Shown here piece by piece: positions 1 to 8,487 of a stretch of DNA of 64,000 bases (the stretch's first letter is position 1; each line of letters starts with the position of its first letter). This DNA comes from Peribacillus asahii (GTDB lineage Bacteria > Bacillota > Bacilli > Bacillales > DSM-1321): contig NZ_CP026095.1 of assembly GCF_004006295.1 (NCBI RefSeq), forward strand, positions 4,059,501 to 4,123,500, given 5' to 3'. Both the position numbers and the translations under genes were made by a program. The notes under the pieces were generated by a model. It saw nothing but the letters and a program-made list of their open reading frames with translations. It did not search any database and had not been told where the DNA came from.

Positions 1-348
1 ATATTTCTTTTTTATGGTTGTCAAAAACTTTTCGGCTGGTTTGGAGGTCACGGCATTAAAGGGACTGGAGGATGGTTTGAATCAATCGGGATAAAGCCAG
101 GGGTAATTATAGCAACGTTTAGTGGGATTGCTGAGCTATTGGCTGCTATTTTGTTTATACTGGGAATATTTCTTCCCATAGGTGCACTCCTTATTGTTTT
201 AGTAATGTTAGGAGCTATTGTTAAAGTTCATGGTCCAAAAGGTTTTTCCGTTACAGCTGGAGGATTCGAGTATAACCTATTTTTAATTGTAGTCTCGGTG
301 GGTTTAGCTTTGATTGGACCAGGAGACTATTCTTTAGGTGGATATTAA
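1..348 (+). CDS. DoxX family membrane protein (5' partial)
   Basis: The frame is open from the first base, so the start lies outside the window. The visible 115 residues begin just before a QKLFGWFGG segment followed by GIKGTGGW, typical of the DoxX family, and contain two to three hydrophobic helices (roughly residues 34-80 and 93-112). DoxX proteins are small four-helix membrane proteins. In Bacillus some (MhqP-like) belong to quinone or thiol-stress responses, but the substrate is not defined. A hairpin terminator follows 45 bases after the stop. Family assignment is firm; the role is inferred only. Confidence 0.85.
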   Translation: MFLFYGCQKLFGWFGGHGIKGTGGWFESIGIKPGVIIATFSGIAELLAAILFILGIFLPIGALLIVLVMLGAIVKVHGPKGFSVTAGGFEYNLFLIVVSVGLALIGPGDYSLGGY

Positions 349-392
349 AAATGGAAAAATACTAACAAAACGACGCTTTTAGATAGTTAATT

Positions 393-421
393 GGTACCTG
401 TTTATTAAGCAGGTACCTTTA
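393..421 (+). terminator. Intrinsic terminator of the DoxX gene
   Basis: Perfect 8-bp stem GGTACCTG/CAGGTACC (393-400 and 410-417) followed by TTTATATTTT. It sits downstream of the DoxX stop codon. Confidence 0.75.
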
Positions 422-733
422 TATTTTAAGAAATCTTATTCCACTAACATGCTTCGTTACTTTTAAGTACATTTCTTCACAAACTCTTCTAAAGATTAAC
501 ATAGATACATACCCATTTTTCTTAAAAGGTGTTGTTCAATAATATGGCCCTTTTGTTGAATAAGAGGTCTACTAAATAAAAAAATACACCACTAATATAT
601 AAGTGATGTAATAATTATCATATAATGTGTGACATTAAAGACAAGTTACTGTTCTTATAATAAAAATACATTCACTTATCTTTAATTTTACAAAGTAGAG
701 CTGCTCTTTTTACAACATTCTAGTTCATTAGAT
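422..733. other. Non-coding stretch with a 16-bp near-palindrome
   Basis: No supported gene is seen. The only structure is CACTAATATATAAGTG at 590-605, which is palindromic except for one base pair. It lies at the 3' side of both neighbouring genes, so it is not an obvious operator for either of them. Confidence 0.4.
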
Positions 734-1729
734 TTAAAATAAAATCGCTTCAGCTAATAACCGATAGGAATTAATTTTGTCTTCAAAACAATGTGTTGTC
801 GTAGTAATCATTATTTCATCTGTTTCATATTCTTTTTGCAGAGCTTGAAACCTTTCCTGTAATTGTTCTGGAGTGCCAATTAACATTTTTTGTTCCATTT
901 GCTTTTTAACTTGTTTTTCTTCGGAAGATAATATTTCTTTCTTTGCTTCTTCACCAGATGGAATGTATGCTCCTTTTCCTTTGGCGCTCCGAATTTTCCA
1001 AATAGACGAACTTAAAGCTAGCTCCCTTGCTCTCTCTTCTGTTTCCGCACAAATAGCTGTCACTGTGAGCAATGTTTTCGGCGAGGCCAACATACGCGAC
1101 TTTTTAAAATTCTCTCTGTAGCTTTTCATACTCGCTTTACCATCCGCTTCACTCATAAATTCCCCAAACGCATACGCCACTCCATTTTCAGCTGCAAGCA
1201 TGGCACTTTTTTTACTCGTTCCAAGCATCCATATTTCAGGCGGGACATCTGGAACTGGTGCTGGTTTTACGGTGGAAAATGCATGAGAGTCAGGAAAATC
1301 ATCATGGAGAAATTGAATTAATTCAGCAACTAGCTCCGGCATTTTCCACACATTTTCAAGAAAGTTATTCGCTAGCGCCATTGATGCTTCTGCTGCTCCT
1401 CCAGGTGCTCGTCCAATTCCAAGGTCAATTCGATTCGGAAAAAGTGTAGCTAATGTATTAAACGTTTCTGCCACTTTATACGGCCTATAGTAAGGTAATA
1501 AAAGCGCTCCGCTGCCAAGCTTTATTTTCTCAGTATGAGCACCCATCACTCCTAACAAAATCTCTGGGGCAGAACTGGCGAGCCCACCTAAATCATGATG
1601 CTCTGTCAACCAATAACGAGTGTAACCAAATGCTTCACCTGCTTTGGCTAATTGAATCGATTGCTGCAAAGCTTCTTTCGCAGAAAGTCCTTCAGAAATT
1701 GGGGATTGATCAAGAATACTGAGCTTCAA
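734..1729 (-). CDS. LLM class flavin-dependent oxidoreductase
   Basis: This 331-residue protein has the luciferase-like monooxygenase TIM-barrel signature. The N-terminus MKLSILDQSPISEG is typical of the MsnO8/YceB-like group. It is followed by YWLTEHH, the LGSGALLLPYY strand and the FPNRIDLGIGRAPGG phosphate-binding region near residues 96-110. The length fits the family. These enzymes use reduced FMN or F420-like flavins to oxidise small substrates; the substrate here cannot be read. It is a single gene transcribed away from the small gene at 1869, with no partner nearby. Confidence 0.85.
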   Translation of the reverse strand: MKLSILDQSPISEGLSAKEALQQSIQLAKAGEAFGYTRYWLTEHHDLGGLASSAPEILLGVMGAHTEKIKLGSGALLLPYYRPYKVAETFNTLATLFPNRIDLGIGRAPGGAAEASMALANNFLENVWKMPELVAELIQFLHDDFPDSHAFSTVKPAPVPDVPPEIWMLGTSKKSAMLAAENGVAYAFGEFMSEADGKASMKSYRENFKKSRMLASPKTLLTVTAICAETEERARELALSSSIWKIRSAKGKGAYIPSGEEAKKEILSSEEKQVKKQMEQKMLIGTPEQLQERFQALQKEYETDEIMITTTTHCFEDKINSYRLLAEAILF

Positions 1730-1868
1730 ACTACATCCCTTCCTTCATCATTATGTAATAACTATGCTATAGTATTCGGACCCATCTGTCGCTTGATTCG
1801 CTTGAACATGCATGAAAAATGCTTTTCGAGAAAAACTAGAGAGGAATTATAGAAAGGAGCGAAGAAAT

Positions 1869-2027
1869 ATGAGTCGAGGTCAGCATTATAATCATAAGAA
1901 AAAAGGGCACCCTGGAAACCTTCCTAAAAATAGTGTAACCGAAGGAAAAGATCATATCCAATATGGTAAACCGATTGAAAATATTATTCCGGAAGAAGCA
2001 TTTAAAAATCGAGTGAATGAAGAGTAG
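1869..2027 (+). CDS. Small basic hydrophilic protein, 52 aa
   Basis: The ATG at 1869 is preceded by GAAAGGAG at good spacing, so this start is chosen over the in-frame upstream ATG. The protein is rich in Lys, His, Gly and Asn with no hydrophobic stretch (MSRGQHYNHKKKGHPGN at the N-terminus). Small proteins of this composition are common in Bacillaceae and often sporulation-linked, but I do not recognise a named family. It is divergent from the flavin oxidoreductase gene and ends in a strong hairpin terminator, which supports it being expressed. Function unknown. Confidence 0.6.
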   Translation: MSRGQHYNHKKKGHPGNLPKNSVTEGKDHIQYGKPIENIIPEEAFKNRVNEE

Positions 2028-2062
2028 CCCGTTCTATTTTCACAGGGAACATCAGAAATCGC

Positions 2063-2095
2063 AAAAAGCTTGAGGAAATTTCACTCAAGCTTTTT
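2063..2095 (+). terminator. Intrinsic terminator
   Basis: 12-bp stem AAAAAGCTTGAG/CTCAAGCTTTTT (2063-2074 and 2084-2095) with A and T tracts on both flanks, so it can act in both directions. It lies 35 bases after the 52-aa gene and ahead of the acyl-CoA ligase remnant. Confidence 0.8.
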
Positions 2096-2195
2096 AAACA
2101 TTTTTCAAATAAAAAATTCACGAATTTATGCTTCCAATTTCAGTAACAGCTGCTGCTACCATCGGAATCCAGCTCATCCTTATTCTTATGTCCCT

Positions 2196-2534
2196 TTAAA
2201 AAAAGTCTCTATATTCTTCTACATGCATTTGTTGTAAAGCATGCTTTTGAACTTCTCCAATTGAAGTACGAGGAAATTCATCAATAATTTCAATAATATC
2301 TGGAACTTTAAATTTAGCTAATCGTAAACGGCAGTAGTGCATAAGCTCTTCTTTTAATACCTCATGATTCTGCTGCAAAACAACATAGGCTTTCATCCCT
2401 TCATCACGAATCTTATCAGGAATACCAACTACTGCAGCTTCATATACACTTGGATGTTCTTCAATAACACTTTCTACCTCGCTTGCAGAAACATTTTGTC
2501 CAGAACGTTTAATCATGTCTTTTTCCTCCTTCAT
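2196..2534 (-). pseudogene. Acyl-CoA synthetase C-terminal remnant (CaiC-like)
   Basis: Only the mobile C-terminal domain of an AMP-forming acyl-CoA ligase remains: KDMIKRSGQNVSASEVE, PDKIRDEGMKAYVV and a GEVQKHALQ end, where the catalytic Lys is expected. The large adenylation domain (about 400 residues) is absent, and a stop codon lies just upstream in frame. The best family match is the crotonobetaine/carnitine-CoA ligase type. An AAGGAGG sequence happens to lie inside the coding frame 8 bases before an internal ATG (MIKRSG), so a short product could be translated, but it could not activate a substrate. Most likely a deletion remnant. Confidence 0.8.
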
Positions 2535-2743
2535 ATAGTTTCACCTTCACTAAATAAAGTGCTTATATTTTTAAACTAAGCCTCTTTAATAAACTGAAAA
2601 TTCCAAAAATAAGTCCTTTAAACTATTTTAATTCACATATAAATAACAGTCAATTTTTGGATTCCATGTATGTATCTATACTATTTCAAGAAGAAGATTA
2701 GAATAACTCGTTCTGTGTATTAAAAGTACAAATAGCTTAAAAA

Positions 2744-2766
2744 GACTGTCGAGAAACTCGACAGTC
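2744..2766 (-). terminator. Intrinsic terminator of the dioxygenase operon
   Basis: Perfect 10-bp stem GACTGTCGAG/CTCGACAGTC with a 3-base loop. Read leftward it is followed by TTTTTAAG. It lies 27 bases past the stop of the dioxygenase gene. Confidence 0.85.
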
Positions 2767-2792
2767 CTAAATTCATATAACATTCTCTTCAA

Positions 2793-3575
2793 TTACTCAC
2801 CAAACTGCCATACACTATGACTCAAATTTCCATAACGATAACTTCGATGAAGTAATGTAGCTTTTTGTTGATTATGAGCGGCCCCCATCGCATAAAAAAG
2901 CGGAATAAAGTGTTCACTTCCATACAACGGCACAGCAAGTTTTGCTGCCGGAGCTAACGAACGATACTGAAAAAGAGACTCAACATCCCAATTATTCAAA
3001 TGCTCTTCCAGCCACTTGTCGAAATCGAGAGCCCATTGATCAGTTTGATTTTCTCCCGCCATATTCACCATTCCTAAATTATGTACGGTACCTCCACTCC
3101 CAATAATTAAAATATCTTTTTCTCTCAATGCAGACAGAGAGTGACCAATTTTATATTGCTCCTCTGCTGAAAGATGTGGATTAACAGACATAGAAATAAC
3201 TGGTATATCAGCATCTGGATAAAGCATTCTAAGGACAACCCAAGCCCCATGATCTAATCCACGGCTTGTTTCTACTTCATAAGATATACCATGGTCCGTA
3301 AACAGTTCTTTAATTTCCTCTGAAAGCTGCTCGTTTCCTTTTGCAGGATATTTAATGCGATATAGCGCTTCAGGAAAGCCGCCGAAATCATAGATTGTTT
3401 CATATTCGCCTACTTGGCTTACCTCTTGTATCGAAGACTCCCAATGAGCTGAAAATAAAACAACGGCTTTCGGCCTTGGTAATGTACAACCTAGTTGTGT
3501 TAAAAATTGTGTATACTCATTATCCTCGATCGCTAACAACGGTGCCCCGTGAGCGATAAAAAAAGATGGGAACAT
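2793..3575 (-). CDS. DODA-type extradiol aromatic ring-opening dioxygenase
   Basis: 260 residues of the class III extradiol (LigB / 4,5-DOPA dioxygenase, YgiD) family. The metal-binding pattern is visible: FIAHGAP near His9, LFSAHWES near His44, GLDHGAWVVL near residue 109 and GSGGTVHNL near residue 165. Family members cleave catechol-type rings with Fe(II) or Zn(II). The substrate in Bacillus is undefined. It starts 2 bases after the esterase stop, so the two are cotranscribed and probably coupled. A good terminator follows. Confidence 0.88.
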   Translation of the reverse strand: MFPSFFIAHGAPLLAIEDNEYTQFLTQLGCTLPRPKAVVLFSAHWESSIQEVSQVGEYETIYDFGGFPEALYRIKYPAKGNEQLSEEIKELFTDHGISYEVETSRGLDHGAWVVLRMLYPDADIPVISMSVNPHLSAEEQYKIGHSLSALREKDILIIGSGGTVHNLGMVNMAGENQTDQWALDFDKWLEEHLNNWDVESLFQYRSLAPAAKLAVPLYGSEHFIPLFYAMGAAHNQQKATLLHRSYRYGNLSHSVWQFGE

Positions 3576-3577
3576 AT

Positions 3578-4231
3578 TTATTCCTCCTTATTTCCTAATT
3601 CATGATGTAACCATTGCATAAAGTCTTGATAATTTTGCTGAGATACAGTATGACCTTCTGGATAAGCATGAAAAGCTACATTTGCACCTAACTGTTTAAA
3701 ATACTCATCATTCGCTTTTCCCCATTCAAATGGTAACACTTGATCAAATTCCCCATGCGAAATAAAAATAGATAACTGCTTAACAGACTGAATTGAATAC
3801 TCATTCTTTACGAACTCAGGAATGTATCCACTAAGTGCCACAATCCCTTTAATGTGATCTCCAAGTGTCAAACCTAATGTCATGGAAAGAATGGCTCCTT
3901 GACTAAAGCCTAATAAGTACAACTGACTTCGATCTATCGGGTACTTGTCACAGGCATAATCAATGAAATTGGTAATACGCTTAACTGCGTCATCAAAAAC
4001 AGATCGATGCGGTCTGCCAAATCCCTCAATTGTAAAAAATGCATAACCTGGCGGCTGTGTTAGATGACCTCGAATACTAAAGATATAACATGAGTTTTCC
4101 AAGCCACCCGTAAGTGACAGTAAATCTTGTTCATTACTTCCCATTCCATGCATTAAAAATAAAGCAGGATATGTTTTACCTGGCTCCACCTGTTTTGGTT
4201 TACGAAGTTCATATATTATTGACGTTTGCAT
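3578..4231 (-). CDS. Alpha/beta hydrolase, phospholipase/carboxylesterase family
   Basis: 217 residues with a complete serine-hydrolase triad: GFSQGA around Ser110, Asp163 in GEFDQVLP and His194 in PEGHTV. An oxyanion-loop HGMGSNEQD lies near residue 28. It has no signal peptide, so it is cytoplasmic. Similar esterases accompany ring-cleavage or quinone-detoxifying dioxygenases in Bacillus (the MhqD-like pattern), and here it is the promoter-proximal gene of a two-gene operon with a DODA-type dioxygenase. Hydrolysis of an aromatic or lactone ester is a reasonable inference, but no substrate is shown. Confidence 0.85.
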   Translation of the reverse strand: MQTSIIYELRKPKQVEPGKTYPALFLMHGMGSNEQDLLSLTGGLENSCYIFSIRGHLTQPPGYAFFTIEGFGRPHRSVFDDAVKRITNFIDYACDKYPIDRSQLYLLGFSQGAILSMTLGLTLGDHIKGIVALSGYIPEFVKNEYSIQSVKQLSIFISHGEFDQVLPFEWGKANDEYFKQLGANVAFHAYPEGHTVSQQNYQDFMQWLHHELGNKEE

Positions 4232-4371
4232 AACTTTATCATTCCTTTATTATATTTTTTCTATTATATATTGTCTCATTATACTACTATTTATTTTCAA
4301 CCTAATATATAAAAGTTAGTTAATTAACAAATAAAATAAAGTAACTGAATATATTTTCGAAAACCTAACCA

Positions 4372-4412
4372 ATAAAAAAAACCATCCAATCGGCTAGTAA
4401 TTGGGATGGATT
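4372..4412 (-). terminator. Intrinsic terminator of the lhgO operon
   Basis: Stem CCATCCAAT/ATTGGGATGG with one bulged base. Read leftward it is followed by a run of eight T. It lies just past the lhgO stop codon. Confidence 0.7.
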
Positions 4413-4440
4413 CAATGGGAAATTGTACACAATTATTACA

Positions 4441-5652
4441 TTATAAAATAGCTTGAAGTAAATGAGACTGATTTGGAATACGACTGGCCACTTCTTTTCC
4501 AATTTCAATTGAAGCTGTCGCAGCAGGTGATGGTGCATTACATACGTGAATCGTACGTTTTCCCACAATAATATGGAAGTCGTCTACCATATTCCCGTCA
4601 TCTCTTAAAGCCTGGGCACGAACGCCTGCGGGTGCTGGAATTAAATCCTCTTCTTGAATTTCAGGAATCAACTCTTGCAAGCTCTTTGTAAATTGCTTTT
4701 TGCTAAAGGAGCGGACATATTCATCTAATCCTTCTTTCATGAACTTACCAGCTAACTTCCAAAAGCCTCCGTAACGAAGTACCTCAGCTAAATCTCTTGC
4801 ATTAAAATCTGTTTTTTTATAGCCTTCACGTTTAAAACTAAGCACTGCATTGGGTCCAGCGTCTACTTCCCCACTAATCATCCTTGTAAAATGCACACCC
4901 AGAAACGGAAATTTAGGGTTGGGTACAGGATAAATTAAATTTTTGACAAGATATCGTTTTTCCGGCTTTAATTTATAATATTCTCCACGAAACGGTACAA
5001 TTTTCATATCTGTTTTGTAGCCAGCTGACGCTGCCACGCGATCACTATGGAGACCAGCGCAGTTAATCACCATTCGCGCTTTAAATGTGCCGCGACTCGT
5101 TTCAATCGTTACATTATCCGATTCCTCATGGATTTTTTCTACTTTTGTATTAAGTTGAATCTCCCCCCCTTGTTCACGAATAATATCAGCAAATTTTTCG
5201 CTGACCTGTCGATAATTCACAATACCTGCCTGGGGAACACGAATCGCACTCAGCCCATTTACATGTGGTTCAATTTCTTTTAATTCATCGATAGAAATTT
5301 TTTGGATGTTTAATTTATTTTCCAGACCACGTTTATATAAGTTATCAAGAAGAGGTAATTCTTCCTCTTTTGTCGCAACAATCACTTTTCCACAAATATC
5401 ATGTTGAATTCCATGAGTCTGGCAAAACTTCGTCATGGATTGACTTCCCTGTTTCGCAAATCTTGCTTTAAAACTTCCTGGTTGATAATAGATGCCAGAG
5501 TGAATGACACCACTATTATGACCTGTTTGATGTTCTGCTACAGCTGATTCCTTCTCAATAACCATCACCTTCGAATTTGGAAACCTCTCATAAATAGCCA
5601 TTCCTGTTGATAAACCAACAATACCGCCACCTACAATTGCAAAATCATACAT
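4441..5652 (-). CDS. lhgO: L-2-hydroxyglutarate oxidase
   Basis: 403 residues of the FAD-dependent DAO fold. The N-terminal dinucleotide motif YDFAIVGGGIVGLSTG is followed by HQTGHNSGVIHSGIYY, characteristic of LhgO/YgaF. The C-terminal part has GVRAQALRDDG and the substrate-side PSPAATASI motif. It oxidises L-2-hydroxyglutarate to 2-oxoglutarate with electron transfer to quinone or oxygen. The ATG at 5652 has a GGGGGG site 8 bases upstream and is preferred over the TTG six bases earlier. It follows a GntR regulator by about 16 bases, so the two form an operon and the regulator probably responds to 2-hydroxyglutarate or a relative. Confidence 0.92.
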   Translation of the reverse strand: MYDFAIVGGGIVGLSTGMAIYERFPNSKVMVIEKESAVAEHQTGHNSGVIHSGIYYQPGSFKARFAKQGSQSMTKFCQTHGIQHDICGKVIVATKEEELPLLDNLYKRGLENKLNIQKISIDELKEIEPHVNGLSAIRVPQAGIVNYRQVSEKFADIIREQGGEIQLNTKVEKIHEESDNVTIETSRGTFKARMVINCAGLHSDRVAASAGYKTDMKIVPFRGEYYKLKPEKRYLVKNLIYPVPNPKFPFLGVHFTRMISGEVDAGPNAVLSFKREGYKKTDFNARDLAEVLRYGGFWKLAGKFMKEGLDEYVRSFSKKQFTKSLQELIPEIQEEDLIPAPAGVRAQALRDDGNMVDDFHIIVGKRTIHVCNAPSPAATASIEIGKEVASRIPNQSHLLQAIL

Positions 5653-5668
5653 AGTCAATACCCCCCAT

Positions 5669-6340
5669 TTATTCTGGCTTTGTACTATTCAACCTCTCCA
5701 TATATTCAATTAAATTATTTTTTGTTCGTAAAATATGATACTCAACTGCAGCCCGTAGCTCTTTTGGGTCTCCGCGTCGTACAGCTTCGTAAATCAATCG
5801 ATGTTCACGTTGCGTTTCCTTGTGATAATCGATTAACAGATTGGGTGCAATCGGTGAAATGCCAAGCGTTTCAACCATTTTATGAACCCGTAACCACGGA
5901 CACCCCTTCCTAAGGGTCTCATGAAACAATGCATTCAATTGAATGTACTGATCATTTGTTTCATCGCATAATTCAATTCCTTCCATTTGCAATAGAATCT
6001 CTTCCAACTCATTTTTATCCTGTTCAGTTAAAAATGGCAATGACTTCTCAATGGCTAATCCCTCTAGCATGGCGCGAGTATCATAGATTTCTTCAATATG
6101 ATCTCGCGTAATAGGCGTGACCACTGCTCCTTTATGCGGGACCATTTCAACAAGTCCTTCCATTTGTAACCGTGTTAACGCTTCTCGAATCGGCATCCGG
6201 CTGACATTTAGCCGCTCTGCCCATTCTTCCTGAATAAGCCGTTCTCCTTCTTTCAGTGTTCCTACTAAAATAGCTTGCCTCAGCTTTTTGGTTACTTCAT
6301 TAACAACTGTGGACTTATCTTTCTTTTTACTTTCTAGCAA
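5669..6340 (-). CDS. GntR family regulator (FadR/FCD subfamily)
   Basis: 223 residues. The N-terminal winged helix (about residues 12-75) contains EEWAERLNVSRMPIREALTR, the GntR signature. The rest is an all-helical FCD ligand domain with candidate metal-binding His in ALFHETL and YHILRTK. The start is TTG at 6340, 7 bases after GAGGTGG. As the first gene of the lhgO operon it is expected to repress itself and lhgO. Three copies of an operator-like sequence lie immediately upstream. Confidence 0.88.
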   Translation of the reverse strand: MLESKKKDKSTVVNEVTKKLRQAILVGTLKEGERLIQEEWAERLNVSRMPIREALTRLQMEGLVEMVPHKGAVVTPITRDHIEEIYDTRAMLEGLAIEKSLPFLTEQDKNELEEILLQMEGIELCDETNDQYIQLNALFHETLRKGCPWLRVHKMVETLGISPIAPNLLIDYHKETQREHRLIYEAVRRGDPKELRAAVEYHILRTKNNLIEYMERLNSTKPE

Positions 6341-6358
6341 AGAAATCCACCTCGCATT

Positions 6359-6453
6359 AAATTGGATACATTTTACATATTATCATGTTTATTACATTGA
6401 GTAAACCTTGAAAAATACAAAAATTGGATACAAATCAATTTAAATTGGATACA
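6359..6453 (-). promoter_or_regulatory. Three GntR-type operator repeats
   Basis: AAATTGGATACA occurs exactly at 6359-6370, 6421-6432 and 6442-6453. The core TTGGATACAA is one base pair from the perfect palindrome TTGTATACAA found in operators of GntR-family regulators such as that of the gnt operon. The spacings of 62 and 21 bases are close to whole helical turns, so bound dimers would sit on one DNA face. The position is directly upstream of the GntR-lhgO operon. Confidence 0.65.
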
Positions 6454-6473
6454 ATCTGTTAGAAAATACGACA

Positions 6474-6506
6474 TTGACACTCCCCTCTTACCTATCTATT
6501 GGTAAG
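6474..6506 (+). promoter_or_regulatory. Possible moaB promoter with overlapping inverted repeat
   Basis: TTGACA at 6474-6479 is followed 17 bases later by TATTGG, a weak -10. Overlapping this is the inverted repeat CTTACC/GGTAAG (6487-6492 and 6501-6506, 8-base spacer), a candidate operator for the moaB-mod operon. Confidence 0.35.
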
Positions 6507-6589
6507 TTCATTAACAAGTTAAACAGCAATGTGTTAATATATTCATACAAAACTTCCTATCTTCCTTATAAAGGAGAGTGTAAAAAACA

Positions 6590-7084
6590 ATGCATCATCA
6601 TAATCCATCTATATCTGTTCGTACAGCGATATTAACGGTTAGCGATACAAGAACAAAAGAAAATGATACAAGCGGAAAAGAAATTTATAACCTTTTAACA
6701 GAGCAACACCATATCTTACATGACTATCAAATTGTAAAAGATGAATTGTCATTGATCACTTCTACCATTCAAGACTGGTGTAAAAATCCACTGATTCAGA
6801 TGATTATTATTACTGGGGGAACAGGCTTTACGCCTCGCGATGTTACATATGAAGCTGTTTCCAGTCTTCTTGATAAAGAAATGCAAGGGTTTGGAGAACT
6901 GTTTCGCTCTTTAAGTTACATAGAAATCGGTCCTAAATCGATGTTCAGCAGAGCTGTGGCTGGAAGTCTAGACGGGAAAGCCATTTATGCTCTTCCTGGC
7001 TCTACAAATGCGGTTAAGCTTGCCATGAACAAGTTAATTTTACCGACATGTCAACATTTCGTGGAGGAATTAAACCGACAATGA
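6590..7084 (+). CDS. moaB: Molybdenum cofactor biosynthesis protein MoaB
   Basis: 164 residues of the MogA/MoaB fold, with AILTVSDTRTKEND at the N-terminus, the TGGTGFTPRDVT motif around residue 80 and ALPGSTNAVKLA near the C-terminus. The family adenylates molybdopterin before molybdenum insertion. It is the first gene of an operon with mobA, modA, modB and an ABC ATPase, overlapping mobA by 4 bases. It is preceded by AAAGGAG. It supports synthesis of the cofactor used by the formate dehydrogenase further right. Confidence 0.92.
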   Translation: MHHHNPSISVRTAILTVSDTRTKENDTSGKEIYNLLTEQHHILHDYQIVKDELSLITSTIQDWCKNPLIQMIIITGGTGFTPRDVTYEAVSSLLDKEMQGFGELFRSLSYIEIGPKSMFSRAVAGSLDGKAIYALPGSTNAVKLAMNKLILPTCQHFVEELNRQ

Positions 7085-7695
7085 AAATAGCAGGTGTCAT
7101 TTTAGCTGGCGGTAAGTCCTCACGTTACGGTAAACCGAAAATGTTTGAAACCTATAAAGGCAAATGCTTTTATGAACATAGTATTGATGCGCTCAAAGCC
7201 CATTCTCTTTCTCCCATTGTTATTGTCACTAATGACGATCTATTTCCTTCTTTCAAACGAGATGATGTGGAGTTTATTATTGAACATGATACAAACGCTT
7301 ATCAAGGCCCGTTATTCGCTATGTATCAGGCCCTATCTAGCATAGCTGATGCTGACTGGTTTTTTGTCCTATCATGTGATATTCCTTTTGTAAATGCTGC
7401 TTTTGTTGAATATATGATTCATTTAACTAAGGATAGCGAGTATGACGCCATTGTCCCTGCTCAAGCTGATCGAATCCATCCGCTTTTGGCTTTATACCAT
7501 CGCCAAAGCCTCGTTACGATGAAACAATTAGTAGATCAAAATGAAAGAAAAATCCGCTTATTTCTAGACCAAATTCGTGTACACACCATCCCCTTCTCTC
7601 ATGAAGATCCAGTGTTTATTAATATTAATCGTCGCGAAGATTGGCTTACATATAAGCAAGTTTCTCAACGTAGCAAGGAGGAAAAGGACAGATGA
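7081..7695 (+). CDS. mobA: Molybdenum cofactor guanylyltransferase
   Basis: 204 residues starting at the ATG overlapping the moaB stop (ATGA), with GGAGG upstream. A longer in-frame start lies inside moaB and is not supported. The nucleotidyltransferase motif VILAGGKSSRYGKPK is at residues 6-20 and the LSCDIPF metal-binding segment near residue 98. It links GMP to molybdopterin to make the bis-MGD cofactor needed by DMSO-reductase-type enzymes such as FdhF. It overlaps modA by 4 bases. Confidence 0.9.
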   Translation: MKIAGVILAGGKSSRYGKPKMFETYKGKCFYEHSIDALKAHSLSPIVIVTNDDLFPSFKRDDVEFIIEHDTNAYQGPLFAMYQALSSIADADWFFVLSCDIPFVNAAFVEYMIHLTKDSEYDAIVPAQADRIHPLLALYHRQSLVTMKQLVDQNERKIRLFLDQIRVHTIPFSHEDPVFININRREDWLTYKQVSQRSKEEKDR

Positions 7696-8483
7696 AAAAA
7701 TTATCTTTCTTATTTTTCTCAATTTTGTTGTTATCGCTCGTTATGTCTGGCTGTTCGAACAACGAGCCAAGTAAACAAACACAAGAAGCCGCTAATGAAG
7801 AAGTCACATTAACAATTTCAGCAGCCGCAAGTTTACAAGACGCTTTAACTGACATAACAGCGACTTTTGAGAAAGAACACCCCGATGTAAACATTAACTA
7901 TAATTTTGGAGCTTCAGGGGCTCTACAACAACAAATCTCTCAAGGAGCACCTGTGGATCTTTTTTTCTCAGCAGCTGAGGATAAATTTGATAAGCTAGTA
8001 GAAGGAGATCTAATAGAAAAAGGAATCGACCTTCTCGGAAATGAACTTGTTTTAATCGTTCCAAAAGACTTCAGTAGAGGCATCGAGTCATTCGAAGATC
8101 TTACTAAAGCTAAGAAAATTTCCATCGGTACGCCTGAAACTGTACCTGCAGGAAAGTACGCTAAAGAAACGTTGGAGCATTTAAAGATATGGACAGAGGT
8201 TGAACGGAACACCGTATATGCTAAAGATGTTCGCCAAGTACTTACATATATTGAAACGAGTAATATTGATGCCGGAATTGTTTATAAAACAGATGCATTG
8301 ATTTCTCCAAAGGTTGAGATTATCGCAACAGCTAATGAAAATACTCACGCACCTATTATTTATCCAGTCGGTGTAATTAAGAACAGTTCCCATCCAAAAG
8401 AAGCCCAACTTTTCTACGAATATCTTCAAAGTGAACAATCTATAAATGTTTTTAAAAAATATGGATTTAAAGGTTTAGAGTAA
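7692..8483 (+). CDS. modA: Molybdate ABC transporter substrate-binding lipoprotein
   Basis: 263 residues. A lipoprotein signal peptide ends in VMSGC with Cys21 as the lipidation site. The mature part has LTISAAASLQDALTDI and YNFGASGALQQQI, the classic ModA oxyanion-binding segments. It captures molybdate or tungstate outside the membrane and hands it to ModB. It is translationally coupled to mobA through a 4-base overlap. Confidence 0.92.
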   Translation: MKKLSFLFFSILLLSLVMSGCSNNEPSKQTQEAANEEVTLTISAAASLQDALTDITATFEKEHPDVNINYNFGASGALQQQISQGAPVDLFFSAAEDKFDKLVEGDLIEKGIDLLGNELVLIVPKDFSRGIESFEDLTKAKKISIGTPETVPAGKYAKETLEHLKIWTEVERNTVYAKDVRQVLTYIETSNIDAGIVYKTDALISPKVEIIATANENTHAPIIYPVGVIKNSSHPKEAQLFYEYLQSEQSINVFKKYGFKGLE

Positions 8484-8487
8484 TTAA

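Noticed and set aside
2128..2199. 23-codon hydrophobic frame (MLPISVTAAATIG...)
   Set aside because: It resembles a small membrane toxin, but there is no ribosome site and no antisense promoter is evident.
4365..4568. Minus-strand frame across the lhgO terminator
   Set aside because: A shadow of the lhgO coding region in another frame, crossing the terminator.
7048..7080. Longer MobA start inside moaB
   Set aside because: The ATG at 7081 overlaps the moaB stop and begins directly at the AGGKSSR nucleotide-binding region.
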